Source: JALYXI01 sp963716685 | Lineage (GTDB): Bacteria > Acidobacteriota > Terriglobia > Bryobacterales > Bryobacteraceae | Length of the DNA: 64,000 nt | NCBI GenBank assembly: GCA_963716685.1 | Contig: CAVQTR010000001.1 | Span: forward strand, 124,001-188,000 | Direction: 5' to 3' | Part shown: positions 43,882 to 52,314 of the stretch, piece by piece | How positions within the stretch are numbered: the stretch's first letter is position 1 | How the letters are laid out: the number at the start of each line of letters is the position of its first letter | Program-made: the position numbers and the translations under genes | Notes under the pieces: model-generated | The model's input: the letters and a program-made list of their open reading frames with translations, nothing else | Databases searched by the model: none | Told to the model about the DNA's origin: nothing

Positions 43882-45236
43882 CACAGCGGGATGTTGCCGT
43901 GCTTCTTCTTCGGCGTGGTGTCCACCTTGGTTTCCAGCATCCGCAGTGCTTTAATCACCCTCCAGCGTGTCTCCCGCGGTTCGATGATATCGTCCAGATA
44001 CCCACGCTCCGCCGCAATAAACGGATTGGCAAATCTGGTGCGAAACTCCTCCGTCTTCGCCTTACGTACTTCGGGATCGTCCCCTGACTGCAGCAGTTCG
44101 CGCCTGTAAACGATGTTAACCGCGCCTTCCGCGCCCATCACCGCAATCTCCGCGGTGGGATACCCCAGGTTCACATCGGTGCGCAGGTGTTTCGAGCCCA
44201 TCACGCAATAGGCGCCGCCGTACGCCTTCCGCGTCACGACCGTAATCTTCGGGACCGTGGCTTCCGCAAACGCGTACAGCAGCTTGGCGCCATGGCGGAT
44301 GATGCCGCCAAACTCCTGCGCCGTGCCCGGCAGAAAACCCGGAACATCCTCGAACGTCAGAATCGGGATATTGAATGCATCACAGAACCGCACAAACCGA
44401 GCGCCCTTAACGGAGGAATCGATGTCCAGGCATCCGGCCAGATGCGCGGGCTGGTTTGCCACAATGCCGACCGGGCGCCCATCCATGCGCGCAAAGCACG
44501 TGACGATGTTCATCGCGAAGTGCTGGTGAACCTCGAAGAAGTTGCCATCGTCCACCACACGCCGGATCAGGTCCTTCATGTCGTACGGAACGTTCGGCTC
44601 GGGCGGCACCAGCGTGTCCAGTTCCGGATCAGCGCGGTCCACCGGGTCGGCAGTGGCGCGCCGCGGCGGGTCTTCCTGGTTGTTCTGCGGCAAGAAGCTC
44701 AGCAACTCCCGAACCATCTGGATGCACTCGGTATCGGTCGCGGCCAGAAAGTGGCCTACGCCGCTCACCGCATTGTGCGTGGAGGCGCCTCCCAGCTTTT
44801 CTTTGGTGACGTCTTCGTGCGTCACGGTCTTGAGCACGTCGGGACCGGTGACGAACATGTAGCTGGTCTGGTCCACCATAAAAACGAAATCCGTGATGGC
44901 GGGCGAATACACCGCGCCGCCCGCGCACGGCCCCATCACCGCGGAGATCTGCGGGACCACGCCGCTTGCCAGCGTATTGCGAAGGAAGATTTCCGCGTAT
45001 CCCGCAAGCGAGACCACGCCCTCCTGAATGCGCGCGCCGCCCGAATCGTTCAGCCCGATGATAGGCGCGCCCGTCTTCATCGCAAGGTCCATCACCTTGC
45101 AGATTTTCAGCGCGTTCGTCTCGGAAAGCGATCCGCCGAATACCGTGAAATCCTGGGCAAACACGTAAGCGAGCCGGCCTTCGATCTGCCCGTAGCCGGT
45201 GACCAGTCCGTCACCCGGAACCACCTGCTCGTCCAA
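43881..45236 (-). CDS. Acyl-CoA carboxylase beta subunit (carboxyltransferase), main part
   Basis: 451 residues of a roughly 515-residue biotin-dependent carboxyltransferase of the propionyl-CoA carboxylase / methylmalonyl-CoA decarboxylase beta type. Crotonase-fold N-domain: YVFAQDFTVFGGSLSETNAL, GLNDSGGARIQEGVVSLAGY, GPCAGGAVYSPAITDFVFMV. C-domain: NIVTCFARMDGRPVGIVANQ, FEDVPGFLPGTAQEFGGIIR, TRKAYGGAYCVMGSKHLRTD, WPTAEIAVMG-like YPTAEIAVMGAEGAVNIVYR. The first 60 residues lie in another frame (45211-45423); the join is a single extra base near 45235. Carboxylates propionyl- or acetyl-CoA together with a biotin carboxylase subunit not present in this window. Confidence 0.9.
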   Translation of the reverse strand: MDEQVVPGDGLVTGYGQIEGRLAYVFAQDFTVFGGSLSETNALKICKVMDLAMKTGAPIIGLNDSGGARIQEGVVSLAGYAEIFLRNTLASGVVPQISAVMGPCAGGAVYSPAITDFVFMVDQTSYMFVTGPDVLKTVTHEDVTKEKLGGASTHNAVSGVGHFLAATDTECIQMVRELLSFLPQNNQEDPPRRATADPVDRADPELDTLVPPEPNVPYDMKDLIRRVVDDGNFFEVHQHFAMNIVTCFARMDGRPVGIVANQPAHLAGCLDIDSSVKGARFVRFCDAFNIPILTFEDVPGFLPGTAQEFGGIIRHGAKLLYAFAEATVPKITVVTRKAYGGAYCVMGSKHLRTDVNLGYPTAEIAVMGAEGAVNIVYRRELLQSGDDPEVRKAKTEEFRTRFANPFIAAERGYLDDIIEPRETRWRVIKALRMLETKVDTTPKKKHGNIPL

Positions 45237-45423
45237 GTCCGAATTCGCGCGAACGGTGCGTCACAAGCTTGTCGAGTTCTTCGAAGGTGCCTTCGTCGAG
45301 CAGCAGGTCCACCCGCTCCCGCGCAGACAGCTTGCCCTCTTTATGCTGCCGCTCGCGCCGTGCCGGACCGCCGCCCTCCTCGGCGGCCTGGTGACGGTGG
45401 CGCAGTTCCTCGAGACGGGTCAT
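45211..45423 (-). CDS. Acyl-CoA carboxylase beta subunit, N-terminal part in a different frame
   Basis: Contains the family's N-terminal helix region: LEELRHRHQAAEEGGGPARR, KLSARERVDLLLDEGTFEEL, DKLVTHRSREFGL. This is what the main frame lacks. In the minus-strand text GGACTTGGAC, dropping one T gives FGLDEQVVPGDGLVTGYG, exactly the family order. So 43881-45423 is one gene with one base too many, not two genes. Confidence 0.82.
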   Translation of the reverse strand: MTRLEELRHRHQAAEEGGGPARRERQHKEGKLSARERVDLLLDEGTFEELDKLVTHRSREFGLGRAGGSG

Positions 45424-45533
45424 CGGTTCTCAGCGTATCGCAACGACAGTTTTAAAATGGGCATCTGCGCCCGCTTCCCATCGATTCCGTCCTGCCGCAG
45501 ATTCTGACCGCGCTGCGCGCGTCACCGAACCTG

Positions 45534-47783
45534 GTGATTGAAGCCGCGCCCGGCGCGGGGAAAACCACGCGCGTACCGCCGGCGCTGATGGGTCCCGCGG
45601 GCGAGGTGCTGGTGCTGGAACCGCGCCGCATCGCCGCGCGGATGGCGGCACGTCGCGTATCCGAAGAGCGCGGCGAGCGCGTAGGCAAAACCGTCGGCTA
45701 CCAGGTACGTTTCGAGGAGGCCGCCGGTCCAAATACGCAGCTGCGGTTCATGACCGAAGGCGTTCTTACCCGCCTGCTGCCTGGCAATCCCGAACTGCGC
45801 GGCGTGGCAACGGTGGTGCTGGATGAGTTTCATGAGCGGCACATGGAGACAGACCTCGCGCTTGCTCTGCTGCGCCGGCTGCAGACTACGCGGCGTCCGG
45901 ATCTGCGGCTGATCGTGATGTCGGCTACGCTCGACACCGGACCCGTGGCGCGCTTTCTGGGGGATTGCGCCGTAGTGAAAAGCGAAGGCCGCCTGTTTCC
46001 GCTGGACATCGTCCATCTGCCGTATTCTCCGGCCCCTCTGGAAGAGCAGGTGGCGCACGCGGTGGAACGCGCGCTGCGGGAAGAGAAGCACGGTGACATT
46101 CTGGTGTTTCTTCCGGGCGCAGCCGAAATCCGCCGGGCTGCACGCGCCTGTGCCGGGCTGACACAGCTCGCCGTTTTTCCCTTGCACGGCGATTTGTCGC
46201 CCGAAGAGCAGGATCTCGCCGTTACGCCTTCCACCCGGAGAAAGCTGATCCTCGCGACCAACATCGCGGAGAGTTCGATCACCATCGAAGGGGTCACCTG
46301 CGTGATAGACAGCGGACTCGCGCGCGTCGCCAGCGATTCCCCGTGGACCGGCCTGCCGAAGCTCGAAGTTTCGCGCATTAGTCAGGCGTCGGCGACCCAG
46401 CGGGCCGGCCGCGCGGGACGTACTGCGCCCGGCAAGGTGATCCGTGTGTACACGGCCGAAGATTTTCACCGCCGCCCGCAACACGATGCGCCGGAAATCA
46501 CGCGGCGCGAACTGTCTCAGGTTTGTCTGCAGCTGGAAGCCATGGGAATTTCGGATGCCGGTGAACTGGCCTGGCTGGACGCGCCACCCCGCGCCGCCGT
46601 GGCGGCTGCCGAATCGCTGCTGGATCGCTTACACGCCCGAGGCGCTGATGCCGCTCGGCTGGCCCGGCTGCCCCTGCCGCCTCGTCTGGCTAGTCTGGTG
46701 TTGAACGCTGAAAAGCGCGGTGCGGGCGAGGCTGGCTGCGCGGCGGCGGCATTGCTGAGCAGCGGAGACCGGCCGGCGTCCACGGATTTGCTGAAGGCAC
46801 TCGACAGCGAAGGAACGCCGCGCATGAAGGCGGTCGCAGACCAGCTGCGGCGCGCGATTCGCGTCAGCAGGCAAAAACGCAATGACGACGCCGCGCTCTG
46901 CATGGCTGTTCTCGCAGGCTTTCCGGATCGTGTGGCCCGCGTGCGTGCCGGCGGCAACGCACTGCTGGCCGGCGGCGGCTCCGCCACAATCGCCGATGCA
47001 CCCGGCGAATTCATCACGGCGCTCGACATCGAAGAGCGCAGCGATCGCCCGCTTCCCTCCATCCGGCTGGCTTGTCCGATTCAGCCGGAGTGGCTGATCG
47101 ATCTCTTCCCGGAACGAATCGAAGAGCGGAATGGCGTGGAATGGAATCGCGCGGCAGAGCGCGTGGAAGCGGTCGAATCGCTGCTGTACGACTCGCTCGT
47201 GATTCACGAGACTCGCGGCGGCACGCCCGATCCGCAGGCAGCTTCCGCGCTGCTTGCGCAAAAAGCCGCCGAATCGGGCATTAACCGTTTTGTTGCCGCC
47301 GATAAGCTGAACGAGTTTCTCGCGCGAGTCGCGTTTGCCTCAGACCATGCGGCCGTTGAACCGATCGGTGAAACGGAAATCCAAAGTGCTTTGCGGGAAC
47401 TGTGCGAGGGTCTGGTGAGCTTCACGCAACTGAAGGAAGCAGCCGGCCGATTCATTCCGGCTCTCGAACGTGCCGCCGGCCCCGCCTTGCTCAACAGCAT
47501 CGCACCCGTGCGCCTGCAGCTGCCGGGAGGCCGCAACACGCCGGTGCATTACGAAATCGGCAAGCCGCCGTGGATCGCGTCGCGCCTGCAGGATTTCTTC
47601 GGAATGCGCGAAGGCCCGAGGCTGGCCGGCGTTCCTGTCGTCCTGCATCTGCTGGCCCCCAGCCAGCGGCCGGTCCAGACCACTACCGACCTGGCTGGCT
47701 TCTGGCAGCGGCTCTATCCACAACTGCGGAAGGAACTGGGGCGGCGCTATCCGAAACATCGGTGGCCGGAGAATCCGTGCTGA
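45534..47783 (+). CDS. hrpB: ATP-dependent RNA helicase HrpB
   Basis: 749 residues from GTG 45534. DEAH-family helicase: Walker A APGAGKTTRVPPALM, motif II DEFHERHMETD, motif III MSATLDTGPVARFLG, motif VI SQASATQRAGRAGRTAPGKV. C-terminal HrpB domain ending FWQRLYPQLRKELGRRYPKH then WPEN, the usual family end. Family members carry about 18 more N-terminal residues; LPIDSVLPQILTALRASPNL is readable in frame from about 45474, but no ATG, GTG or TTG precedes it after the in-frame stop at 45453. The true start may be CTG 45465, or ATG 45457 if one base is missing. Role in RNA metabolism is poorly defined. Confidence 0.88.
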   Translation: MIEAAPGAGKTTRVPPALMGPAGEVLVLEPRRIAARMAARRVSEERGERVGKTVGYQVRFEEAAGPNTQLRFMTEGVLTRLLPGNPELRGVATVVLDEFHERHMETDLALALLRRLQTTRRPDLRLIVMSATLDTGPVARFLGDCAVVKSEGRLFPLDIVHLPYSPAPLEEQVAHAVERALREEKHGDILVFLPGAAEIRRAARACAGLTQLAVFPLHGDLSPEEQDLAVTPSTRRKLILATNIAESSITIEGVTCVIDSGLARVASDSPWTGLPKLEVSRISQASATQRAGRAGRTAPGKVIRVYTAEDFHRRPQHDAPEITRRELSQVCLQLEAMGISDAGELAWLDAPPRAAVAAAESLLDRLHARGADAARLARLPLPPRLASLVLNAEKRGAGEAGCAAAALLSSGDRPASTDLLKALDSEGTPRMKAVADQLRRAIRVSRQKRNDDAALCMAVLAGFPDRVARVRAGGNALLAGGGSATIADAPGEFITALDIEERSDRPLPSIRLACPIQPEWLIDLFPERIEERNGVEWNRAAERVEAVESLLYDSLVIHETRGGTPDPQAASALLAQKAAESGINRFVAADKLNEFLARVAFASDHAAVEPIGETEIQSALRELCEGLVSFTQLKEAAGRFIPALERAAGPALLNSIAPVRLQLPGGRNTPVHYEIGKPPWIASRLQDFFGMREGPRLAGVPVVLHLLAPSQRPVQTTTDLAGFWQRLYPQLRKELGRRYPKHRWPENPC

Positions 47784-48912
47784 CTTTCACTTCGAACTTG
47801 CCGTTGGGCAACACAGTGTGGCGTTGCCCACGCCATTCGATCGAATTCCCGAAAAAACCCGCGATCCACGTCACGAAGCTCGCGAGATCCTGCAACACCA
47901 GCATCGGGAAGTGCCGCAGCACCGGCACCCCAAGAACCGAGCCGGAAACCGCCCACGCAGCCGCCAGCCGGAGAGCGATAACCGCCAGAGGCAGCGGCCA
48001 GAGGCGAAAATCCACAACCGGCAGAAGCAGCGCGAAGGGCAGGGGATTAATAAAGATCTCGCCGATGTAGCCCGAGGGCCGTGAACGGCGCGTACTGCGG
48101 GCCCAGCGCAGACGATGGCGCCAGTTTGCACCGAAACTCTGCGCGCCAATCCGGTGCTCGATGATATACGACGAAAGAATCACGCGGCTGCCCGTCTCGG
48201 CCACCAGCCTGCCCATCATGAAATCTTCCGCCAGGTAATTCTGCAGGTTCTGCAAACCGCCAATTGCCTCCAGCGCCGAACGCCGTACCGCCAGAGTGCA
48301 GCCGACAGCGAAATCCATCCCGCTGAGCAGCCGCGCCACCAGCACCCCGCTCAAAAATTCCGTATTCATGCCGATCGCTTCCAGCCGGGACCAGAAGCTA
48401 TTGCCCGGCACGGCGCGATAGGGACAGGTCACCAGACCGATTGCGGGATCGTGGATCTCCGCTGCGAGAATTCGGACCATCTCCGGGTTCACCCGGATGT
48501 CGCTGTCGGCCATGATCAGGATTTCGTGGCGCGCGTGCCGCAGCATGTGCTGCAGACTAAAAACCTTTCCGTTGGGACGCGGCGATTCACCCGTGATCAC
48601 GAGCCGCGAAGGCACGCCCGGAAACTCCTGCATCACCTGGCGAGCGATGGACGCGGCCGGATCGGCGGCGCGATTCACCGCCATCAGAACTTCAAAATCC
48701 GGATAGTCCTGCGCGAAAAAGCTTCGCAGATTGTCCGCCAGACCTTCATCTGCGCCGAACAGCGGCTTGATCACGGACACCGGACGGTACTCGGCGGCGA
48801 ATCGCGGCGGCGGAATCTTTAGGTAATTGCGCGCGGCAACCAGGACCAGAATGCAGTAAACAACCGATCCCCCAATGATCGGCGCGAGAAGGATAAGGAC
48901 TAACGTGGTCAA
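47683..48912 (-). CDS. HpnI-like GT21 glycosyltransferase (hopanoid/ceramide glucosyltransferase family)
   Basis: 409 residues. N-terminal membrane helix LVLILLAPIIGGSVVYCILV, GT2-like core with PVSVIKPLFGADEGLADNLR, MADSDIRVNPEMVRILAAEI (D1/D2), SGMDFAVGCTLAVRRSALEA, LAEDFMMGRLVAETGSRVIL (D3), and RHRLRWARSTR, the (Q/R)XXRW motif of ceramide glucosyltransferases, then two or three C-terminal helices. In bacteria this family includes HpnI, which adds GlcNAc to bacteriohopanetetrol; no other hopanoid gene is in the window, so a sphingolipid or other lipid acceptor is possible. TTG start. Its last 100 bases overlap the convergent hrpB end. Confidence 0.82.
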   Translation of the reverse strand: MTTLVLILLAPIIGGSVVYCILVLVAARNYLKIPPPRFAAEYRPVSVIKPLFGADEGLADNLRSFFAQDYPDFEVLMAVNRAADPAASIARQVMQEFPGVPSRLVITGESPRPNGKVFSLQHMLRHARHEILIMADSDIRVNPEMVRILAAEIHDPAIGLVTCPYRAVPGNSFWSRLEAIGMNTEFLSGVLVARLLSGMDFAVGCTLAVRRSALEAIGGLQNLQNYLAEDFMMGRLVAETGSRVILSSYIIEHRIGAQSFGANWRHRLRWARSTRRSRPSGYIGEIFINPLPFALLLPVVDFRLWPLPLAVIALRLAAAWAVSGSVLGVPVLRHFPMLVLQDLASFVTWIAGFFGNSIEWRGQRHTVLPNGKFEVKVSTDSPATDVSDSAAPVPSAVVDRAAARSQPGR

Positions 48913-48956
48913 GACGACATTTCATCATAGCGATCCGCAACTTACGATGGAGGGAG

Positions 48957-50801
48957 GTGTTTAACCTTGTCGCCGGAACTGCCGGCCATATCGATCACGG
49001 AAAAACCAGCCTCATTCGGGCGCTGACCGGCATTGACGCGGATCGGCTTGAGGAAGAAAAGCGGCGTGGTATCACCATCGATATCGGCTTCGCCCACCTG
49101 CAGCTTACGCCGGAAGTCCGCGCCGGCTTCGTGGATGTCCCCGGACACGAGCGCTTCGTCAAAAACATGCTCGCCGGCGTGGGCGGCATCGATCTGGTGC
49201 TTTTCGTAGTGGCGGCTGACGAATCCATCAAGCCGCAAACGCGCGAGCATTTTGAAATCTGCCGGCTGCTGGGAATTTCCTCCGGCATTGTGGTGCTCAC
49301 GAAATCGGACCTTGTGGATGCGGACATCCTCGATCTCGTGAAACTCGAAGTGTCCGAGTTTGTCACTGGATCCTTCCTGGACAAGGCGCCCATGCTTGCC
49401 GTGAGCGCGGAGACGGGCGAGGGCATTGCCGAACTGAAAGCGCAGCTGACGCGGGCCGCCAAAGCAATCCGCGCGCGCGACGCCGCGGGCTTTACGCGCC
49501 TTCCCATCGATCGCGCGTTTTCTTCCAAAGGCTTCGGAACCGTGGTCACCGGAACACTGGTTTCCGGTACCGTCGATCGCGAACAGGAATTGCAGTTGTA
49601 TCCCACCGAGCGCCGGCTGCGGGTTCGCGGCCTTCAGGTGTTCGGCAAAAAGACGGAGCGGGCGGGAGCGGGGCAGCGAACGGCCGTCAATCTGGCGGAT
49701 ATCGAACCGGCGGAAATCACACGCGGAATGGTGCTCGCGGAACCCGGCCTTTTCCACGCGGTGTCTTCCATCGATTGCGAAGTGGAACTGCTGGCTTCGG
49801 CGAAGCCACTTAAGCATCGCGCACCCGTTCACTTCCATGCGGGAACCGCCGAAATCGAAGCGGAGGTGCGCCTGTTCGGCACTCATGCGGCAATTCAACC
49901 GGGCACGCGTGGCTTCACGCGTCTCGTTTTGCGGGAACCCGCGCTGCTGCTGCCCGGCGACCGCTTCATCATTCGGCGGTTCTCGCCCGTGACCACCATT
50001 GGCGGCGGCACAGTAGTCGATATCAATGGTCCGAAATACAAACGCGACGACGACGTCGCGGCGCGGCTGCAATCCCTTGCGGTCGCCGCGCCTGCCGACC
50101 GTGTCGCCTTACTCGTGGCTGAAGCCGGCGGCGGAATGAGCGTGGCTGCCGCCGTCGCGCGCACAGGCTTGCCTGCCGCGGCGGTTCGCAAAACCGCACC
50201 CGGTGTCATGCTGCTGCGCTCGCGCGACTGGCTGGTAAATCGGCAGCAGTTCCAGGACGCGAAAGCGCGGTTGGTGGAACATGTCGCCGCGTTTCATCAA
50301 GCCAATTCGCTGCTGACGGGTCCGCCGAAATCCGCGCTGCCGGTGCCGGCGCATTTGCTGGACGAGCTGCTGCAGACCGCTTCCGAGCTGGTGGCTGATG
50401 GCGAAATCGTTCGCCTGCGCGCCCACCGCGTGGTTCTGAAAAGCGATGAGGCCGATGCGCGCGCCGCCATTGAGCTCGCGTTTGAAACCGCCGGCCTGCT
50501 TGCTCCGGCACTCGGCGAGGTGCTTGCGAAATCCGGCGTGGAAGAGAAGCGCGCTCGCTCGCTGCTGCAGATTTTGCTGCGGGAGAAGCTGGTGGTGAAA
50601 ATCTCCCCCGATCTGGTTCTGCACGGGAAAACAGTGGAACAGCTGCGGGCTTTCCTGAACTCGCGCAAAGGAACGCGTTTCTCAGTTGGAGATTTCAAGG
50701 AGTGGACCGGCGTCTCACGGAAGTACGCGATCCCGCTGCTGGAATATCTGGATCGTGAGCACGTTACCCGTCGAGAAGGCGATGAGAGGCTGGTGGTATA
50801 G
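48957..50801 (+). CDS. selB: Selenocysteine-specific elongation factor SelB
   Basis: 614 residues. GTPase domain: AGTAGHIDHGKTSLIRALTG, RRGITIDIGFAHLQL, VDVPGHERFVKNMLAGVGGI, VVLTKSDLVD. The AGHIDHGKT wording and RLEEEKRRGITID are SelB-specific. Beta-barrel domains 2-3 about 175-340 (RAFSSKGFGTVVTGTLVSGT), then C-terminal winged-helix repeats about 380-614 for SECIS binding (RSLLQILLREKLVVKISPDL, FSVGDFKEWTGVSRKYAIPL). Delivers Sec-tRNA to UGA codons. GTG start at 48957, with AGGGAGG directly against it; an ATG ten bases upstream is out of frame. No selA, selD or selC gene is seen in the window. Confidence 0.93.
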   Translation: MFNLVAGTAGHIDHGKTSLIRALTGIDADRLEEEKRRGITIDIGFAHLQLTPEVRAGFVDVPGHERFVKNMLAGVGGIDLVLFVVAADESIKPQTREHFEICRLLGISSGIVVLTKSDLVDADILDLVKLEVSEFVTGSFLDKAPMLAVSAETGEGIAELKAQLTRAAKAIRARDAAGFTRLPIDRAFSSKGFGTVVTGTLVSGTVDREQELQLYPTERRLRVRGLQVFGKKTERAGAGQRTAVNLADIEPAEITRGMVLAEPGLFHAVSSIDCEVELLASAKPLKHRAPVHFHAGTAEIEAEVRLFGTHAAIQPGTRGFTRLVLREPALLLPGDRFIIRRFSPVTTIGGGTVVDINGPKYKRDDDVAARLQSLAVAAPADRVALLVAEAGGGMSVAAAVARTGLPAAAVRKTAPGVMLLRSRDWLVNRQQFQDAKARLVEHVAAFHQANSLLTGPPKSALPVPAHLLDELLQTASELVADGEIVRLRAHRVVLKSDEADARAAIELAFETAGLLAPALGEVLAKSGVEEKRARSLLQILLREKLVVKISPDLVLHGKTVEQLRAFLNSRKGTRFSVGDFKEWTGVSRKYAIPLLEYLDREHVTRREGDERLVV

Positions 50802-50847
50802 CTGAACGTTAGTGGGAACTTTTACTTCTGATCAGATGAGGCGGGGT

Positions 50848-50922
50848 TGGTAGCGCTAACGAGAATCGAACTCGTATTTAAGCCTTGAGAGGGCTCCGTC
50901 CTAACCGTTAGACGATAGCGCC
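50848..50922 (-). tRNA. tRNA-Glu (anticodon CTC), CCA encoded
   Basis: Minus-strand cloverleaf: acceptor GGCGCTA (50916-50922) with TAGCGCT, T-loop AGTTCGATTCT, anticodon loop CTCTCAA with CTC at 50887-50889, discriminator A and CCA at 50848-50850. Together with the TTC tRNA at 11928 both glutamate codons are covered by dedicated tRNAs in this window. Confidence 0.95.
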
Positions 50923-50947
50923 ACGAGCAACACCAGTATACCAACGC

Positions 50948-51574
50948 TCATGCAGTGAGCGTCGCGTGCCCGTGAATCCCGCAGTGCTTCTCCAAACGCG
51001 TCCGCAGTTCCGTGCGTGCGCGCAGCAGACGGCTTTTGGCGGCGGCCACTGAAATCCCCAGACGTTCAGCAACCTGCGGCATAGGAAGCTGATCCACATC
51101 GCGGAGCACAAACACGTTGCGCAGCAACGGCGGAATCCGGCGAATCTCTTTCTGCAGCAGCCCAGCCACTTCCTGCGCCCCAAGCGTGTCTTCCGGACCG
51201 CGCCCCACGTCCACCAATTCCATGGTGCCGCGGTCTTCCCCAATCATTGCGTCGTCGAGGAACAGGAAACGAGCGCGCCGCTGCTGCCGCAAACGCATTA
51301 GACATTGATTCACCACAATGCGCGTCATCCACGTGGAAAACTTGGAATCCAGTTGAAACTGACCGATATGCTGAAATGCCTTCCAAAAGGCATTCTGCAC
51401 TTCATCCTCGGCTTCTTCACGTTCATGGAGGATGGAAACGGCCAGCTTGAAAGCGGACGAGTAATTGCGGCGCATCAACTCGGAAAAAGCATCCTCATTA
51501 CCGCTTTGAGAAAGCTTCACAAGCTCTTCATCGCCGAGTATCTTCATCTCGGGGCGTCCTGGTAGAAGTGTCAT
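50948..51574 (-). CDS. RpoE/SigW-type (ECF) sigma factor
   Basis: 208 residues (ATG 51547, beginning MKILGDEELVKLSQSGNEDA, is an alternative start with AGGA about 11 bases before it). Region 2: FSELMRRNYSSAFKLAVSIL, EREEAEDEVQNAFWKAFQHI, WMTRIVVNQCLMRLRQQRR. Region 4: RIPPLLRNVFVLRDVDQLPM, VAERLGISVAAAKSRLLRAR. No anti-sigma gene lies next to it. It sits downstream of nothing on its strand; 25 bases separate it from tRNA-Glu, which is co-oriented and might be read through. Confidence 0.92.
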   Translation of the reverse strand: MTLLPGRPEMKILGDEELVKLSQSGNEDAFSELMRRNYSSAFKLAVSILHEREEAEDEVQNAFWKAFQHIGQFQLDSKFSTWMTRIVVNQCLMRLRQQRRARFLFLDDAMIGEDRGTMELVDVGRGPEDTLGAQEVAGLLQKEIRRIPPLLRNVFVLRDVDQLPMPQVAERLGISVAAAKSRLLRARTELRTRLEKHCGIHGHATLTA

Positions 51575-51647
51575 CTATTTCAGACTACGAGCGGAATTTA
51601 GTGTTGGTGTGGGAGTGGCAAAGGTCGTTTCAGCGACGGTAAACCAC

Positions 51648-51675
51648 TTGACCCTTATTTCAGCTGAGATAATAT
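51648..51675 (+). promoter_or_regulatory. Sigma-70 promoter for the XRE-cupin gene
   Basis: TTGACC at 51648-51653 (five of six), 16-base spacer, TAATAT at 51670-51675. The -10 overlaps an ATG at 51674, so that ATG cannot be in the mRNA; the start near 51682 leaves only a few bases before ATG 51686. Confidence 0.65.
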
Positions 51676-51685
51676 GTCTTTAAGC

Positions 51686-52300
51686 ATGCCCGAAGAAGGG
51701 GATAAATCCATCCAGAATTTGCTGTCCTCGTACGACCTCGGTCCCAAGATTCGACAGCTTCGGCTCCGCAAGAAAATCGCGCTCGTAGACCTCGGAAAGC
51801 ACACCGGTCTTTCCGCTTCCATGCTGTCTCAACTGGAGACCGGAAAGATGGTGCCGACACTTCCGACGCTCGCTCGCATCGCCATGGTTTTCGATGTCGG
51901 CCTGGAACATTTCTTCGAAGATCGCAAACGGCAGAAGACTTTCGCTCTCATTCATGCCGACGAACGACTGAAGTTCCCGGAGCGGCCCGAAGCCACCCTG
52001 CCCAGCTATTTTTTCGAATGCCTGGCCTATGCCGCTCAGGGCAAGGAAATGCAGGCGTACCTCGCCGAATTCCCACGGCGCGAACCGGAAGAGATCTCCG
52101 AGCACGTTCACCCCGGAGTGGAATTTCTATATATGCTCGAGGGCTCCATTTCCGTGCGCTTTGAAAATCAGGACCATGTGTTGCGCACCGGTGACAGCCT
52201 TTATTTTGATGGAAGCGAGCCGCACAGCTATCGCGGTCTGGGCAAAACCGGCGGAAGCGCTGTCGTCATCACCATGGTGCCGGGTGAGAAAGCACTATAG
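51686..52300 (+). CDS. XRE-family regulator with C-terminal cupin domain
   Basis: 204 residues from ATG 51686 (preferred over ATG 51674, which lies inside the -10 element). Helix-turn-helix about 18-75: LGPKIRQLRLRKKIALVDLG, LSASMLSQLETGKMVPTLPT, LARIAMVFDVGLEHFFE. Cupin_2 about 125-195: ISEHVHPGVEFLYMLEGSIS and GDSLYFDGSEPHSYRGLGK, with His residues in the metal or ligand pocket. Such regulators sense small metabolites and usually control an adjacent catabolic or transport gene; the adjacent downstream gene (12 bases) is a secreted TPR protein with its own -10, so the target is unclear. Confidence 0.9.
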   Translation: MPEEGDKSIQNLLSSYDLGPKIRQLRLRKKIALVDLGKHTGLSASMLSQLETGKMVPTLPTLARIAMVFDVGLEHFFEDRKRQKTFALIHADERLKFPERPEATLPSYFFECLAYAAQGKEMQAYLAEFPRREPEEISEHVHPGVEFLYMLEGSISVRFENQDHVLRTGDSLYFDGSEPHSYRGLGKTGGSAVVITMVPGEKAL

Positions 52301-52302
52301 AA

Positions 52303-52308
52303 GATAAT
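52303..52308 (+). promoter_or_regulatory. -10-like element for a leaderless start
   Basis: GATAAT (five of six) ends six bases before ATG 52315, in the 14-base gap after the XRE-cupin gene. No clear -35. Confidence 0.35.
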
Positions 52309-52314
52309 GGATGT

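Noticed and set aside
51674..51676. ATG at 51674 as start of the XRE-cupin gene
   Set aside because: It overlaps the -10 hexamer of the only good promoter, so it would not be in the mRNA; ATG 51686 is preferred.
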